From: Halovivax ruber XH-70 | Lineage (GTDB): Archaea; Halobacteriota; Halobacteria; Halobacteriales; Natrialbaceae | Assembly: GCF_000328525.1 (NCBI RefSeq) | Contig: NC_019964.1 | Coordinates: forward strand, 806,001 to 870,000 | Reading direction: 5' to 3' | DNA length: 64,000 bases | In this document: positions 8,948-17,426 of the stretch, in pieces | Layout of the letters: the number at the start of each line of letters is the position of its first letter | Numbering within the stretch: position 1 is the first letter of the stretch | Notes under the pieces: model-generated | What the model was told of the DNA's origin: nothing | What the model saw: the letters and a program-made list of their open reading frames with translations, nothing else | Database searches by the model: none | Made by a program: the position numbers and the translations under genes

Positions 8948-9184
8948 ATGGTGAACGAAACGGACGACCACGGACTCGACGACCACCCGGCCGCGGCCGA
9001 CGAGGAGGCAGAAGAGGCCGACGAAAACGACGGCCTGCCGGCCCAACAGCAAGAAGCCAGGGAAGCCGCACAGGAATCGGACCGACGGCAGAACGTCGAA
9101 TACGACTCCCAGGAGCGTGAAGGCGACGCGCTTGAGCAGGAGAACCCCGATTATCACCGTGACGAGGCACCCGAGAACAGCTGA
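8948..9184 (+). CDS. Small acidic protein, unknown
   Basis: A 78-residue, very acidic, hydrophilic protein (D, E, Q and N rich) with no predicted fold, starting at ATG 8948 after a promoter-like CTTTTTCGC about 35 nt upstream. The composition is that of short haloarchaeal hypothetical proteins. It lies between nth and the convergent NAD-kinase-like gene. No function is suggested. Confidence 0.55.
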   Translation: MVNETDDHGLDDHPAAADEEAEEADENDGLPAQQQEAREAAQESDRRQNVEYDSQEREGDALEQENPDYHRDEAPENS

Positions 9185-9228
9185 TCCCGGGGACCGGTGG
9201 GACGCGTTCGTCGCGTTCACCCGATGAC

Positions 9229-10032
9229 CTAGTCCAGGTCGGCCGGCGTCACGATCGAGAGGTCGGGTCCGGGGGCGATGGCCATCGTCGATCCGGCCGG
9301 GATCGTCCGACGCACGTGTCCATCACACTGGAGCTGGGCGTCCGGGCCGTCGCTCGCGATGGACAGTTCGAGCCCGTCGGGTGAGCCGACCCACGGGGCG
9401 ATATCGGTGGTAAACGGGGACAGAGCGACGACGGTGACGGCGTCTAGTTCCCACTCGAGGGTCGGACCGCCGGCAGCGTGGGCGAACCCGCGGCTGCCCG
9501 CTGGCGTAGCCACGACGAGGCCGTCGGCGCGAACTTCGGTGATCGGATCGCCGCGGGACGTGGCGGTGAACGTCGCGATCGCGCCCGGCTCGGTGGTGAC
9601 GAGGGCAAGGTCGCGCACGGCGAGCTCCGACGTCGTGTCGGTCTCGATCGAGAGCGTCGCGAGTCGGCGGGTGTCGCCGCCAATCTCGAACAGCGTCCGA
9701 ATGGCGTCGGCCGTTTCCGCCGGAGCGACGCCGAACGGCGGGGTGTGGTCGCTATCCCACTCGACAGTGGCGTCGGTCGAGTCCGACGTCGTTCGTGGTG
9801 GTTCGATGGGGAGGATTGGCGCGTCGAGTTCACGACGGGCGATCGATCGAAGCCCGTCGTTGCCGTCACAGAGGACGAGTGACGGGTCCGTCGCCTCGAG
9901 ATCGAGTTCGCCACCGTGACGGAATTCGATCCCCAGCTCCGCGCCGACTCCCTGGAGGCCCGGGATCGCGTCGACCGCCGTCCCGACGAGATTGACGGTG
10001 AGGGATTCTGCGGTTCCCTCGAGTGGATCCAT
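9229..10032 (-). CDS. Divergent NAD-kinase-like protein
   Basis: A 267-residue protein. The C-terminal half matches ATP-NAD kinase: D-G-L-V-V-A-T-P-A-G-S-R-G-F-A-H-A-A-G-G-P is the family's D-G-(L/I)-x-V-(A/S)-T-P-x-G-S box followed by the A-G-G-P turn, then a C-terminal beta region with S-I-A-S-D-G-P-D. The N-terminal catalytic G-G-D-G-T motif is not present; the corresponding segment reads V-L-C-D-G-N-D-G-L. It may therefore be a non-canonical or inactive paralogue. It is divergent from the isoprenyl diphosphate synthase gene with about 100 bp between. Confidence 0.75.
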   Translation of the reverse strand: MDPLEGTAESLTVNLVGTAVDAIPGLQGVGAELGIEFRHGGELDLEATDPSLVLCDGNDGLRSIARRELDAPILPIEPPRTTSDSTDATVEWDSDHTPPFGVAPAETADAIRTLFEIGGDTRRLATLSIETDTTSELAVRDLALVTTEPGAIATFTATSRGDPITEVRADGLVVATPAGSRGFAHAAGGPTLEWELDAVTVVALSPFTTDIAPWVGSPDGLELSIASDGPDAQLQCDGHVRRTIPAGSTMAIAPGPDLSIVTPADLD

Positions 10033-10095
10033 GCGTGCTCATCGGTCCCGTCGGCAAAAGAAATCGGGGTCGATCGGCGGTCACGAACCAGGAAC

Positions 10096-10108
10096 TGAAA
10101 CTTTTTCA
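10096..10108 (+). promoter_or_regulatory. TATA-like element of the isoprenyl diphosphate synthase gene
   Basis: GAAACTTTTTCAC lies about 26-32 nt before the ATG at 10132, the spacing expected for a leaderless haloarchaeal transcript. Confidence 0.5.
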
Positions 10109-10131
10109 CCCCGGTCTGTGACCGCAGACCT

Positions 10132-11196
10132 ATGCAAGAGACGCTTCTCGAGTGGCGGCCCGCCATCGACGAGGCCATCGCCGACGTTCTTCCCCGGGAG
10201 GTCGACGCGGCGTACCTCGAGTCGTACTTCGGCGAGCCGACCTTCGAGTACGACCCCGAGAGCATTCAACGGGCGCTCGCCGACCCGATCTGGGACTTGC
10301 TTGACCGCGGCGGTAAACGCTGGCGTGCCGTCCTCTTTCTGGTGTTCGTCGAGGCATTTGGCGAAGCGCCCGAGGACTACCTTCCCTACGCGACGATTCC
10401 CGAGATCTTGCACAACGGGACGATCATCGTCGACGACGTCGAGGACGAGGCGGAATCGCGGCGTGGGGAACCCGCCTTGCACCACCGTTTCGGTCAGGAC
10501 GTCGCGCTCAACGCTGGCAACGCGATGTACTTTCTGCCGCTGAAGATCATCACGAACAACCCGGGAGGCCTCCCGGAGTCACAGCGTCTGGCCGCCTACG
10601 AGATGCTGATGCACGAACTCAATCGCACCCACCTCGGCCAGGGGATGGACATCTGCTGGCACAACGAACGTGAGGTCCGGGCGACTCGGGAGCAGTACCT
10701 CGAGATGTGTGCGTGCAAGACGGGCTGTCTGGGCCGCATCGTCGCCCGTCTGGCTGCCATCGTAACGGACCAGTCCGCCGAGGTCGAGCGTCACGCGGCC
10801 GAGTACGCCGAGACGGTCGCGGTCGCCTTCCAGATCGGCGACGACGTGCTCGACGTCGAGCACTCACTGGGCCGCGCGGGCGACTTCGGGAAGGCCTTCG
10901 GCAACGACATCCGTGAGGGCAAAAAGACCCTGCTCGTCCTCCACGCGATCGAGGAGAGCGACCCCGCGGACGCCGAGCGCCTGGCTGACATCATCGCCGC
11001 CGAGGAGAACACCGACGAGGAGATCACCGAGGCGCTGCGCATCATCGAGGCCTCCGGGAGCATCGAGTACGCGAAGGACCGCGCACGAGCACTCTCGGAG
11101 GAAGCACTCGCCCACGTCGACGCCCTCGACATCGATCGCGACGCGGCCGAGCAGTTGCGTTCGTTCGCCGAATTCGTCGTCGAGCGGGACGTCTAG
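10132..11196 (+). CDS. idsA: Polyprenyl (geranylgeranyl/geranylfarnesyl) diphosphate synthase
   Basis: A 354-residue trans-isoprenyl diphosphate synthase that condenses IPP with allylic diphosphates to make the C20 or C25 chains of archaeal lipids. The first Asp-rich motif is I-I-V-D-D-V-E-D-E-A followed by S-R-R-G, near residue 105; the basic R-G-G-K-R-W-R near residue 60 binds diphosphate; the second Asp-rich motif is I-G-D-D-V-L-D-V near residue 240. The product chain length cannot be decided from the sequence by eye. The protein is typical in length and acidity. Confidence 0.9.
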   Translation: MQETLLEWRPAIDEAIADVLPREVDAAYLESYFGEPTFEYDPESIQRALADPIWDLLDRGGKRWRAVLFLVFVEAFGEAPEDYLPYATIPEILHNGTIIVDDVEDEAESRRGEPALHHRFGQDVALNAGNAMYFLPLKIITNNPGGLPESQRLAAYEMLMHELNRTHLGQGMDICWHNEREVRATREQYLEMCACKTGCLGRIVARLAAIVTDQSAEVERHAAEYAETVAVAFQIGDDVLDVEHSLGRAGDFGKAFGNDIREGKKTLLVLHAIEESDPADAERLADIIAAEENTDEEITEALRIIEASGSIEYAKDRARALSEEALAHVDALDIDRDAAEQLRSFAEFVVERDV

Positions 11197-11362
11197 ATTG
11201 AATAGGAGGTGTCAACTACGCCAATTTGAAGAATAACGGCCTATTGGCAACTTTTAATAATACATCCTTATTATTTTTTGATTCTATGGGATATTTTCAG
11301 CCCCTCCCTTCGAAATTCCTCTTTAACCTCAAACCATGTTTAATATTTTAAATTAGAAAAAT

Positions 11363-11371
11363 ACTTATATC
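11363..11371 (+). promoter_or_regulatory. TATA box upstream of the exported-protein gene
   Basis: ACTTATATC in an AT-rich stretch lies about 25-30 nt before the ATG at 11395, consistent with a leaderless transcript. Confidence 0.55.
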
Positions 11372-11394
11372 TATAGGTGGAATTATGGGGTGTA

Positions 11395-12159
11395 ATGTCT
11401 GGTGAAGAACCCAAAAACTCCAGGCGACAAATCCTCAGGGGGATAACTGGATCGCTCGCATCGTTGCCAGTTGTCGTTTCAGGCGCCAGTGCAGACGATC
11501 AGGAGCAAACCATTGACGTCACGTTCGACCCAACTGATAGGAAGCAAACTCTCGAGTTTATCACGACTACATTCGAAGAAAGCGAACGAATCCATACACA
11601 GGCAAACTCAAACAAGTTAGCTCGTGATCGAATTCAGTCTGTTCGTCAAAGAACACTAGACCAACTAAGCGACGAGCAGATCGAAGCAATCGGTGCAGAA
11701 CTTGCAGACATAAACCTGAAAATCGAGGGCCGCCCGGTTATCCGTGGTGGAGGAACTGAACAAAAGGCGGAAGAGCCGTGGGACTACGCGGACTTTTCCA
11801 CTACCGTCACAGCGAAGATTGAACTCCGCGCCATCGGTAGGACCGAATATGAGGCGTTTGATTTCACGCACGAAATTGAGTGGGAGCACAAGCCACTGGA
11901 AGGCGTGCGGGCGATCGACGCGACAGGATCGGGAACCGGGAAACACTACGTACTGGCGTACTGGGATTATAAGGGTACTGACGATAAGGATATCACCATC
12001 AGACAGGACGGAAACTTCTTCACCTCAGATATGACTGGTGTTTTCGAGGGTTGCCTTTTCATCGGAGGTTGGACCTGCCAGCGTGACGATCGAATGTACA
12101 CGCGAACAGCTGGTAACTGGAACGGAACAGGAACTCTCCTTGAAAGTGAACTTCAATAA
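11395..12159 (+). CDS. Tat-exported protein, unknown
   Basis: A 254-residue protein with a twin-arginine signal near the start: N-S-R-R-Q-I-L-R-G followed by a hydrophobic stretch and an A-S-A-type cleavage site near residue 32. The mature part has an alpha-helical first half and a beta-rich second half with several Trp and Tyr residues and two Cys (G-C-L-F and T-C-Q-R) that could form a disulphide. No family is recognised. Base composition is less GC-rich than in the neighbouring core genes, consistent with an accessory gene. An in-frame start at 11377 exists, but 11395 has the better promoter spacing. Confidence 0.65.
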   Translation: MSGEEPKNSRRQILRGITGSLASLPVVVSGASADDQEQTIDVTFDPTDRKQTLEFITTTFEESERIHTQANSNKLARDRIQSVRQRTLDQLSDEQIEAIGAELADINLKIEGRPVIRGGGTEQKAEEPWDYADFSTTVTAKIELRAIGRTEYEAFDFTHEIEWEHKPLEGVRAIDATGSGTGKHYVLAYWDYKGTDDKDITIRQDGNFFTSDMTGVFEGCLFIGGWTCQRDDRMYTRTAGNWNGTGTLLESELQ

Positions 12160-12200
12160 TCCGTTTTGGCGAAGTCAAAACCGTGCTGTAGCACGCTAAT

Positions 12201-12602
12201 ATGACCGGTTCGTCGAACTATTATCGGGACCCGCCACGAGGTCCAGTCGAGATTCCGGCTGCGGTTCTTGGCTGTGGCATTTTACTCGCACCGCTGGTCG
12301 TGTACACGAACGCGGTGCTCGGTTCCCCTCTCGAACAGGACACAGTTAAAACGATACTACTCGCGGTTTGTGGGGTCGGGACGGTACTTCTCGTGGTGGG
12401 GGTCTGGTCCCTCGACCGACTCTGGACCTATGTCCTCGTCCTGATCACCACGGCTATCGGCGTCGCTGCACTTGGTGCCGGTATCGTACTCGTGATCGAC
12501 AGTGAGATTCCCGGAAGCGATCCAGCGCCCATCGCCATCGTCTGGGCGATCGCGTATCCGATTACGTTCGTACTGGTGAACCGAATCGGGATACGCCTGT
12601 AA
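12201..12602 (+). CDS. Four-helix membrane protein, unknown
   Basis: A 133-residue protein with about four transmembrane segments (residues about 20-38, 50-67, 73-97 and 109-128) and a short polar N-terminus. It begins 41 nt after the exported-protein gene and on the same strand, so the two may be cotranscribed and functionally linked. No domain is recognised. Confidence 0.6.
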   Translation: MTGSSNYYRDPPRGPVEIPAAVLGCGILLAPLVVYTNAVLGSPLEQDTVKTILLAVCGVGTVLLVVGVWSLDRLWTYVLVLITTAIGVAALGAGIVLVIDSEIPGSDPAPIAIVWAIAYPITFVLVNRIGIRL

Positions 12603-12812
12603 GTACCGCTGGCATTCAGTTCTCGTCCTGGGACGACGATCTCTTGCCAGTCGGTTTGCCTTGCCGTACTTCGGCGCGAACTAGTGCCTTCTCAGCGTGC
12701 AACTCTGCTCTTGGATCCGATGACGTGGGCCAAAACGAGTCGAGAATCTGCGATCGTTCGTCGAATTCGTGTTCGGACGTGAGGTAAGAGACGGTGTTCG
12801 CGAGCAGCGCCG

Positions 12813-13130
12813 TCAGGACTCGCGCCACTTGTGGCCGCACTCGACACAGGTGAACAGCCGAACCTCGTAGGAGCCGCCCGGCTTCGGCATCAGCTCGGAG
12901 TGGGCCCGGTCGCTGTCGCAGTCGGCCGCCGGACAGGGCTCCTGCGTCGTCTCGGTGGCGCCCTGGGTCGCGTCGGCCACGGCGGGTGCCCCGTCGTCCC
13001 GCTGTCCATCCTGGGTCGCCATCGCCGCTTCAGCTTGCGAGTCCCGCGGCTCCTCGTTCTCACAGGAGCGACACACCCACGTGTCGCCCTCCGTGTGCAT
13101 CATCGACCCGCACTCGTCGCAGAATTGCAT
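12813..13130 (-). CDS. tfs: Transcription factor S (TFS) paralogue
   Basis: A 105-residue protein with the TFS/RPB9 layout: an N-terminal zinc ribbon (C-D-E-C and C-R-S-C), an acidic linker of about 35 residues, and a C-terminal zinc ribbon (C-x4-C and C-V-E-C-G-H-K-W-R). TFS binds RNA polymerase and stimulates cleavage of backtracked RNA by placing an Asp-Glu pair from the C-terminal hairpin in the active site. Here the hairpin reads M-P-K-P-G-G-S-Y-E-V-R-L-F and the D-E pair is absent. It is probably a non-cleaving or regulatory paralogue; haloarchaea commonly have more than one TFS. Confidence 0.85.
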   Translation of the reverse strand: MQFCDECGSMMHTEGDTWVCRSCENEEPRDSQAEAAMATQDGQRDDGAPAVADATQGATETTQEPCPAADCDSDRAHSELMPKPGGSYEVRLFTCVECGHKWRES

Positions 13131-13483
13131 ATAGGGGAGGTAGAGACGGGTGTTGGATTTATGTGTTTACTTCCGGTCCAGTGTGGGTTTCGGCTGCTCG
13201 TGGCGACCGTAGTGCGGTTTCGAAGAGGAACGATCGACTCGCCCGACACATAGCAACCGGCGGGTGTGGGAGAGGTAGCACAGCATCTCGAACCGAACGG
13301 GACGTCGGTTCTCCGTCGACTGCTCCACGAGCCGTTGTGGTATTCGAGGTGACAAACGTGGGTGATCGTCGTCGAAACTCGGCGCGGGTTTCGTGGCAAC
13401 CGCATTCGACGTGATGGAGCGGAAAGAACCGTGACTGCATCGGCTACCGCACGCCGATCTAGGTGAACCCGGCGAAGGCGTCT
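13131..13483. other. Intergenic region, no gene seen
   Basis: About 350 bp upstream of the TFS gene and downstream of the membrane-protein gene. Frames open on the minus strand (13159-13440) give a His/Arg/Ser-rich translation without acidic bias, membrane spans or family resemblance, and are judged non-coding. The TFS promoter must lie near 13131-13180. Confidence 0.4.
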
Positions 13484-13966
13484 TTACCCGATCTGTCGGG
13501 TAAATAGCCGTCTGTGTATCACGAGGTACGTCCCCGCCGCACTGGCGAACACGAGCGTGGCCACGAGGGCAGTCGCGGACCGCTGCCACGTCGCCGTCCG
13601 GACGGTGAGACCGAGCAGGACCGCGATCGCGACAAGTACCCCGAGAGGTACCAGTGAGCGCTCTATGGTCAGTGCGAGTATGGTGAGCAATGGAATGAGC
13701 CAGAGCTGTGGGCCGACAGCCATTCCAAGTCCACCGAGGGTGGCGATCACAAGTGCAAGGAAGAGTGCGGCCCGGTCATGAAACTCGATGAGGGCGAATG
13801 CGGTCCCGATCGTTAGGGCAACAACTCCGAGTGCGAACGTAATCGCCGGTAGTGTCGCTGATCCGGCTGGCGACATTGTTATATATGAAAAAGCACCAAT
13901 AGAAATAATTACGATATTGATCGCAGACACGATCCGCAATTGCCGTTGTTTCTTGATCTTTTCCAT
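13484..13966 (-). CDS. Multi-spanning membrane protein, unknown
   Basis: A 160-residue protein with about five hydrophobic segments after a basic N-terminus (M-E-K-I-K-K-Q-R-Q-L-R), consistent with the positive-inside rule. The frame extends to 14062, but ATG 13966 has a TATA-like element (TTTACATATTC on the minus strand, near 13985-13995) at leaderless spacing. No family is recognised. It is part of the AT-richer accessory patch. Confidence 0.6.
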   Translation of the reverse strand: MEKIKKQRQLRIVSAINIVIISIGAFSYITMSPAGSATLPAITFALGVVALTIGTAFALIEFHDRAALFLALVIATLGGLGMAVGPQLWLIPLLTILALTIERSLVPLGVLVAIAVLLGLTVRTATWQRSATALVATLVFASAAGTYLVIHRRLFTRQIG

Positions 13967-14141
13967 AGCAACATGAACCTTGGGAGAATATGTAAACGTT
14001 TCATATTGGTCCTTTGTCCTGTGGCCAATTTCTGATAAGTAATAGGAGAGTAGCCATACCACTATCTCTTATATGCTGGTGGGGTGGTCGACGCCAATGC
14101 CCCACATCTCTCCTACTTTCATATTATGAGATAGAAACTAG

Positions 14142-14150
14142 ATTAATATA
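14142..14150 (+). promoter_or_regulatory. TATA-like element of the frameshifted exported-protein gene
   Basis: ATTAATATA centred about 26 nt before the ATG at 14172, matching leaderless promoter spacing. Confidence 0.5.
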
Positions 14151-14171
14151 TGCGTGCGGCATAGCTGTTGT

Positions 14172-14981
14172 ATGGTGCGGAAATTCACAGGCAGACGGGA
14201 AATGATTCGAGGTCTCGTTGCCGGAAGTGGATTCGCTGGTCTGTCATCGGGTGTATCAGCGGTAACCCGGTCAAATAATATTGACTGGCTGAATATTGAA
14301 GCTACATACCGAATCACTTCAAACAACCGTAATACTGAACGGGGGCGTGTGGAAGAAATAATTAAAGCGGAGGTTATCCACAATGGCAACAATTCAATTG
14401 TTATTGAAGTGATGGATGAATCGGGTAACCACACAGCACGTTATGATATTCCTAAATCAAGCACTCGGCCACAGCTACGTGGTGATCGAGTAGAAAGAGG
14501 AAATGGAGAGGCCTATGTAGAGGCTGAAACTGGTATGGCACCACGCGTGGTTAGAAAGGTGCGAGATGGCTGGTATACCAGATTTACGGTACACAATTCC
14601 TCAATAAATGAACATCGTCCAGGACAACAGACTGATCCAAATCACTCGCTCGACATTGAACTTCTTGAATGGTCTGGTGGTAGTATTGGAGACATGAATT
14701 CACCTCTCGTAATTCTTCCACATGCTATCCCTCCGAACCGACGCGGTCGAGCTGATGCGCGAACTACCGTTGAAAAGTCTGTATCTGTAGGCGAAACCGA
14801 TCCCACCTCCACAACCCAATATGCATATTCTGACCTTACTACAACCGACAATCCTGTAGCAGGAATTGACACTTCGAAAACAGATATAACTTGCTATGCT
14901 ACATTTGACGATGGGTCTTATACTAATATAGATATGATTTGGAATATGACACTAGCGTCAACTGGTTCAGGGATGAGGTAA
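14172..14981 (+). CDS. Tat-exported protein, N-terminal part of a probable frameshifted gene
   Basis: A 269-residue product from ATG 14172. The N-terminus is a twin-arginine signal (G-R-R-E-M-I-R-G followed by a Gly/Ala-rich hydrophobic stretch ending in V-S-A). The mature part is Asn/Ser/Thr-rich and less acidic than core haloarchaeal proteins, and the DNA is AT-richer. The frame stops at 14981, while a second frame that looks coding overlaps its end and continues to 15262. The simplest reading is one exported protein of roughly 360 residues broken by a single frameshift between about 14927 and 14981. No family is recognised. Confidence 0.55.
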   Translation: MVRKFTGRREMIRGLVAGSGFAGLSSGVSAVTRSNNIDWLNIEATYRITSNNRNTERGRVEEIIKAEVIHNGNNSIVIEVMDESGNHTARYDIPKSSTRPQLRGDRVERGNGEAYVEAETGMAPRVVRKVRDGWYTRFTVHNSSINEHRPGQQTDPNHSLDIELLEWSGGSIGDMNSPLVILPHAIPPNRRGRADARTTVEKSVSVGETDPTSTTQYAYSDLTTTDNPVAGIDTSKTDITCYATFDDGSYTNIDMIWNMTLASTGSGMR

Positions 14982-15262
14982 CGATTGTTCCTGACGTTGA
15001 GGATGATCAAGCAAGATTATCTATTGGTGTACAGTTCCAGGGATACTTCCCTGGTGGTCCTTCTTTAACGTGGCGTGCAATTCATGCAAATGATTTCCGG
15101 TTTCAAACAGATGAAGTGATACAGAGCCTCACAGGACAAATTCAAAGAAATATGGCGGGAGAATGGGGCAATTGGAAATTAAAAAATTTCTACCTTATGG
15201 AACCGTTCCCAATTGGTGGAAGAACAAGTGGAGATTGGTATATATTGGATAACCCATTATAG
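14939..15262 (+). pseudogene. C-terminal part of the frameshifted exported protein
   Basis: A 107-codon frame in the -1/+2 register relative to the preceding gene. It starts inside that gene, has only a TTG as a possible start, and no ribosome site or promoter of its own. Its composition (many aromatic residues, Gly, Asn; motifs such as S-L-T-W-R-A-I-H) is like an extracellular beta-rich domain and fits the missing C-terminus of the exported protein. It could be a real mutation or a sequencing error. An independent overlapping gene is less likely. Confidence 0.5.
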
Positions 15263-15285
15263 CGTAACTAATCGTTTTCTCTCGC

Positions 15286-17262
15286 TCAGTCCTCGTTCAC
15301 TTGCGCCTGAATCTCCGCGACGATCTCGGGGTTGCGAAGCGTCGAGGTGTCGCCCAGCTCTGCGCCGGAGGCGACGTCTTCGAGCAGGCGACGCATGATC
15401 TTACCAGAGCGGGTCTTCGGGAGTTCGGGCGTGAAGATGACTTCTTCGGGCCGGGCGATCGGGCCGATGGCGTCCTCGACGCCTTCGACGACGCGCTCGC
15501 GCATCTTCTCGGTCGGTTCCTGGCCGTCTTCGAGGATGACGTAGGTGTAGACGGCTTCACCCTTGACGTCGTGCGTGCCGCCGACGACGGCGGCCTCGGC
15601 GACGCCGCTGACGCCGACGATCGCGCTTTCGATCTCCATCGTTCCCAGGCGGTGACCGGAGACGTTGATCACGTCGTCGACGCGGCCGAGGACCGTGATG
15701 TAGCCGTCATCGTCGAGTTTAGCGCCGTCTTCCGGGAAGTAGACCCACTCGTCCGTGTCGGGGTCGGAGTACTCGCGCCAGTATTCGTCGATGAAGCGCT
15801 CGTCGTTTTTGTAGAGCGTGCGGAGCATTCCGGGCCAGGGCTTCTGGACGGTGAGGTAGCCCGCCTCACCGGCTTCGACCGGGTCGTCGTTCGCGTCGAC
15901 AACTTGCGCGTCGACGCCGGGCAACGGCGGGCCCGCGGAGCCGGGTTTCATCGTGTCGATGCCCGGGAGGGTAGTGACCATCATGCCGCCAGTTTCGGTC
16001 TGCCACCAGGTGTCGACGATGGGGCACTTCTCGTTCCCGATGTGTTTGTAGTACCACTTCCAGGCACGCGGGTTGATCGGTTCGCCGACGGTGCCGAGCA
16101 GGCGGAGGCTCGAGAGGTCGTGGCGCTCGGGGTACTCCGTGCCCCACTTCATGAACGAGCGGATGGCGGTCGGGGCGGTGTAGAAGGTGTCGACTCGGTT
16201 TTTCTCGATCAGCTTCCAGAGTCGGTCGCGTTCCGGATAGTCAGGCGTCCCCTCGTACATCATCGTCGTGGTCCCGAGCGCGAGCGGCCCGTAGACGATG
16301 TAGGAGTGGCCGGTGATCCAGCCGATGTCCGCAGCACACCAGTAGGTGTCCTCGGGCTTGACGTCGAGGACTGCCTGACTCGTCCAGGCGGTGTAGGCCA
16401 GGTAGCCTCCCGTCGTGTGCTTGACGCCCTTGGGTTCGCCGGTGGTCCCGGACGTGTACATCAGGAAGAGCATGTCCTCGGCGTCCCGAGAGACGGGTTC
16501 GACCGACGCGCCCTCGTGGGCCTCGACGAGTTCTCCGTAGTCGTGGGCGTGCTCGCCGAGGAAGTGAGTGAGTTCGTCGCCGAGTCGGTCGACGACGACC
16601 GTCTCGACGTCGCCCTCGACCCCGCGGAGCCCGTTGTCCGTCTTTTCCTTGTGATTCAGTGCGTCGCCCCGGCGATAGTAGCCGTCGCAGGTGACGAGGT
16701 ACTCGCTCTCGGCCGAATTCATCCGGGTCGCGAGTGCGTCGGCGGAGAAGCCAGCGAAGACGACCGAGTGCGGCGCGCCGATGCGCGCACAGGCGAGCAT
16801 CGCGATCGGCAGCTCTGGGATCATCGGCATGTAGAGCGTGACCACGTCGTCCTCCTCGACGCCGAGGTCCCGGAGGCTCGCGGCGAACGCCTCGACCTCG
16901 TTCAGCAGATCGCCGTAGGTGTAGGTGCGCGTCTCACCGAGTTCGCCCTCCCACTTGATGGCCGCACGGTTCTTGGCCCCGTTCGCGACGTGGCGATCGA
17001 GGCAGTTGGCCGAGGCGTTGAGCGAGCCGCCGGTGAACCACTCGTAGTGTGGCGCGTCGCTGTCGTCTAACACCTCGTCGTAGGTCTCGTCCCAGGTGAG
17101 GAGGTCGGCCGCCTCCGTCCAGCACTCGGGCCACTCCTCGGCGAACCGCTCGCGGATGCCCTCGTCACTGACGTTCGCCTGCTCGACGAACGACGCCGGC
17201 GGCTCGAAGGATTCCTGTTCCTCGAGGCGGGCCTCGAGTTCGACCGCGGGATCGTCACTCAT
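15286..17262 (-). CDS. acs: Acetyl-CoA synthetase (AMP-forming)
   Basis: A 658-residue ANL-superfamily enzyme that activates acetate to acetyl-CoA via acetyl-AMP. Seen in order: an N-terminal ACAS domain, the P-loop M-Y-T-S-G-T-T-G-E-P-K-G near residue 270, the W-W-Q-T-E-T-G-G motif near residue 415, G-R-V-D-D-V-I-N-V-S-G-H-R hinge motif near residue 530, and the catalytic lysine in T-R-S-G-K-I-M-R-R near residue 615. ATG 17262 (MSDDPAVE...) has an AAGGAG ribosome site 9 nt upstream and a TATA-like TGTTTATCG about 30 nt upstream. Length is normal for the family. Confidence 0.95.
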   Translation of the reverse strand: MSDDPAVELEARLEEQESFEPPASFVEQANVSDEGIRERFAEEWPECWTEAADLLTWDETYDEVLDDSDAPHYEWFTGGSLNASANCLDRHVANGAKNRAAIKWEGELGETRTYTYGDLLNEVEAFAASLRDLGVEEDDVVTLYMPMIPELPIAMLACARIGAPHSVVFAGFSADALATRMNSAESEYLVTCDGYYRRGDALNHKEKTDNGLRGVEGDVETVVVDRLGDELTHFLGEHAHDYGELVEAHEGASVEPVSRDAEDMLFLMYTSGTTGEPKGVKHTTGGYLAYTAWTSQAVLDVKPEDTYWCAADIGWITGHSYIVYGPLALGTTTMMYEGTPDYPERDRLWKLIEKNRVDTFYTAPTAIRSFMKWGTEYPERHDLSSLRLLGTVGEPINPRAWKWYYKHIGNEKCPIVDTWWQTETGGMMVTTLPGIDTMKPGSAGPPLPGVDAQVVDANDDPVEAGEAGYLTVQKPWPGMLRTLYKNDERFIDEYWREYSDPDTDEWVYFPEDGAKLDDDGYITVLGRVDDVINVSGHRLGTMEIESAIVGVSGVAEAAVVGGTHDVKGEAVYTYVILEDGQEPTEKMRERVVEGVEDAIGPIARPEEVIFTPELPKTRSGKIMRRLLEDVASGAELGDTSTLRNPEIVAEIQAQVNED

Positions 17263-17285
17263 AGTCACGAACTCCTTCACCCATG

Positions 17286-17297
17286 AGCCCGATAAAC
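17286..17297 (-). promoter_or_regulatory. TATA-like element of acs
   Basis: On the minus strand GAATGTTTATCG lies about 25-35 nt before the acs ATG at 17262. Confidence 0.4.
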
Positions 17298-17426
17298 ATT
17301 CTCCCTCTCATCGAATTCTGGATCGCGTCGAACTCCACCGTCGCGCGGGGGCGCGGACTGGAATACCCAATGGGGGATGTACACCCCACGGGAGATGCTT
17401 ACGCCCTTGCCGACCGAAGGACGCCT

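Noticed and set aside
12616..12840. 74-codon minus-strand frame
   Set aside because: Overlaps the end of the TFS gene, has no promoter spacing and no family resemblance.
15301..17070. 589-codon plus-strand frame over acs
   Set aside because: Antisense of a well-supported acs gene; long mirror frames arise from GC-rich codon use.
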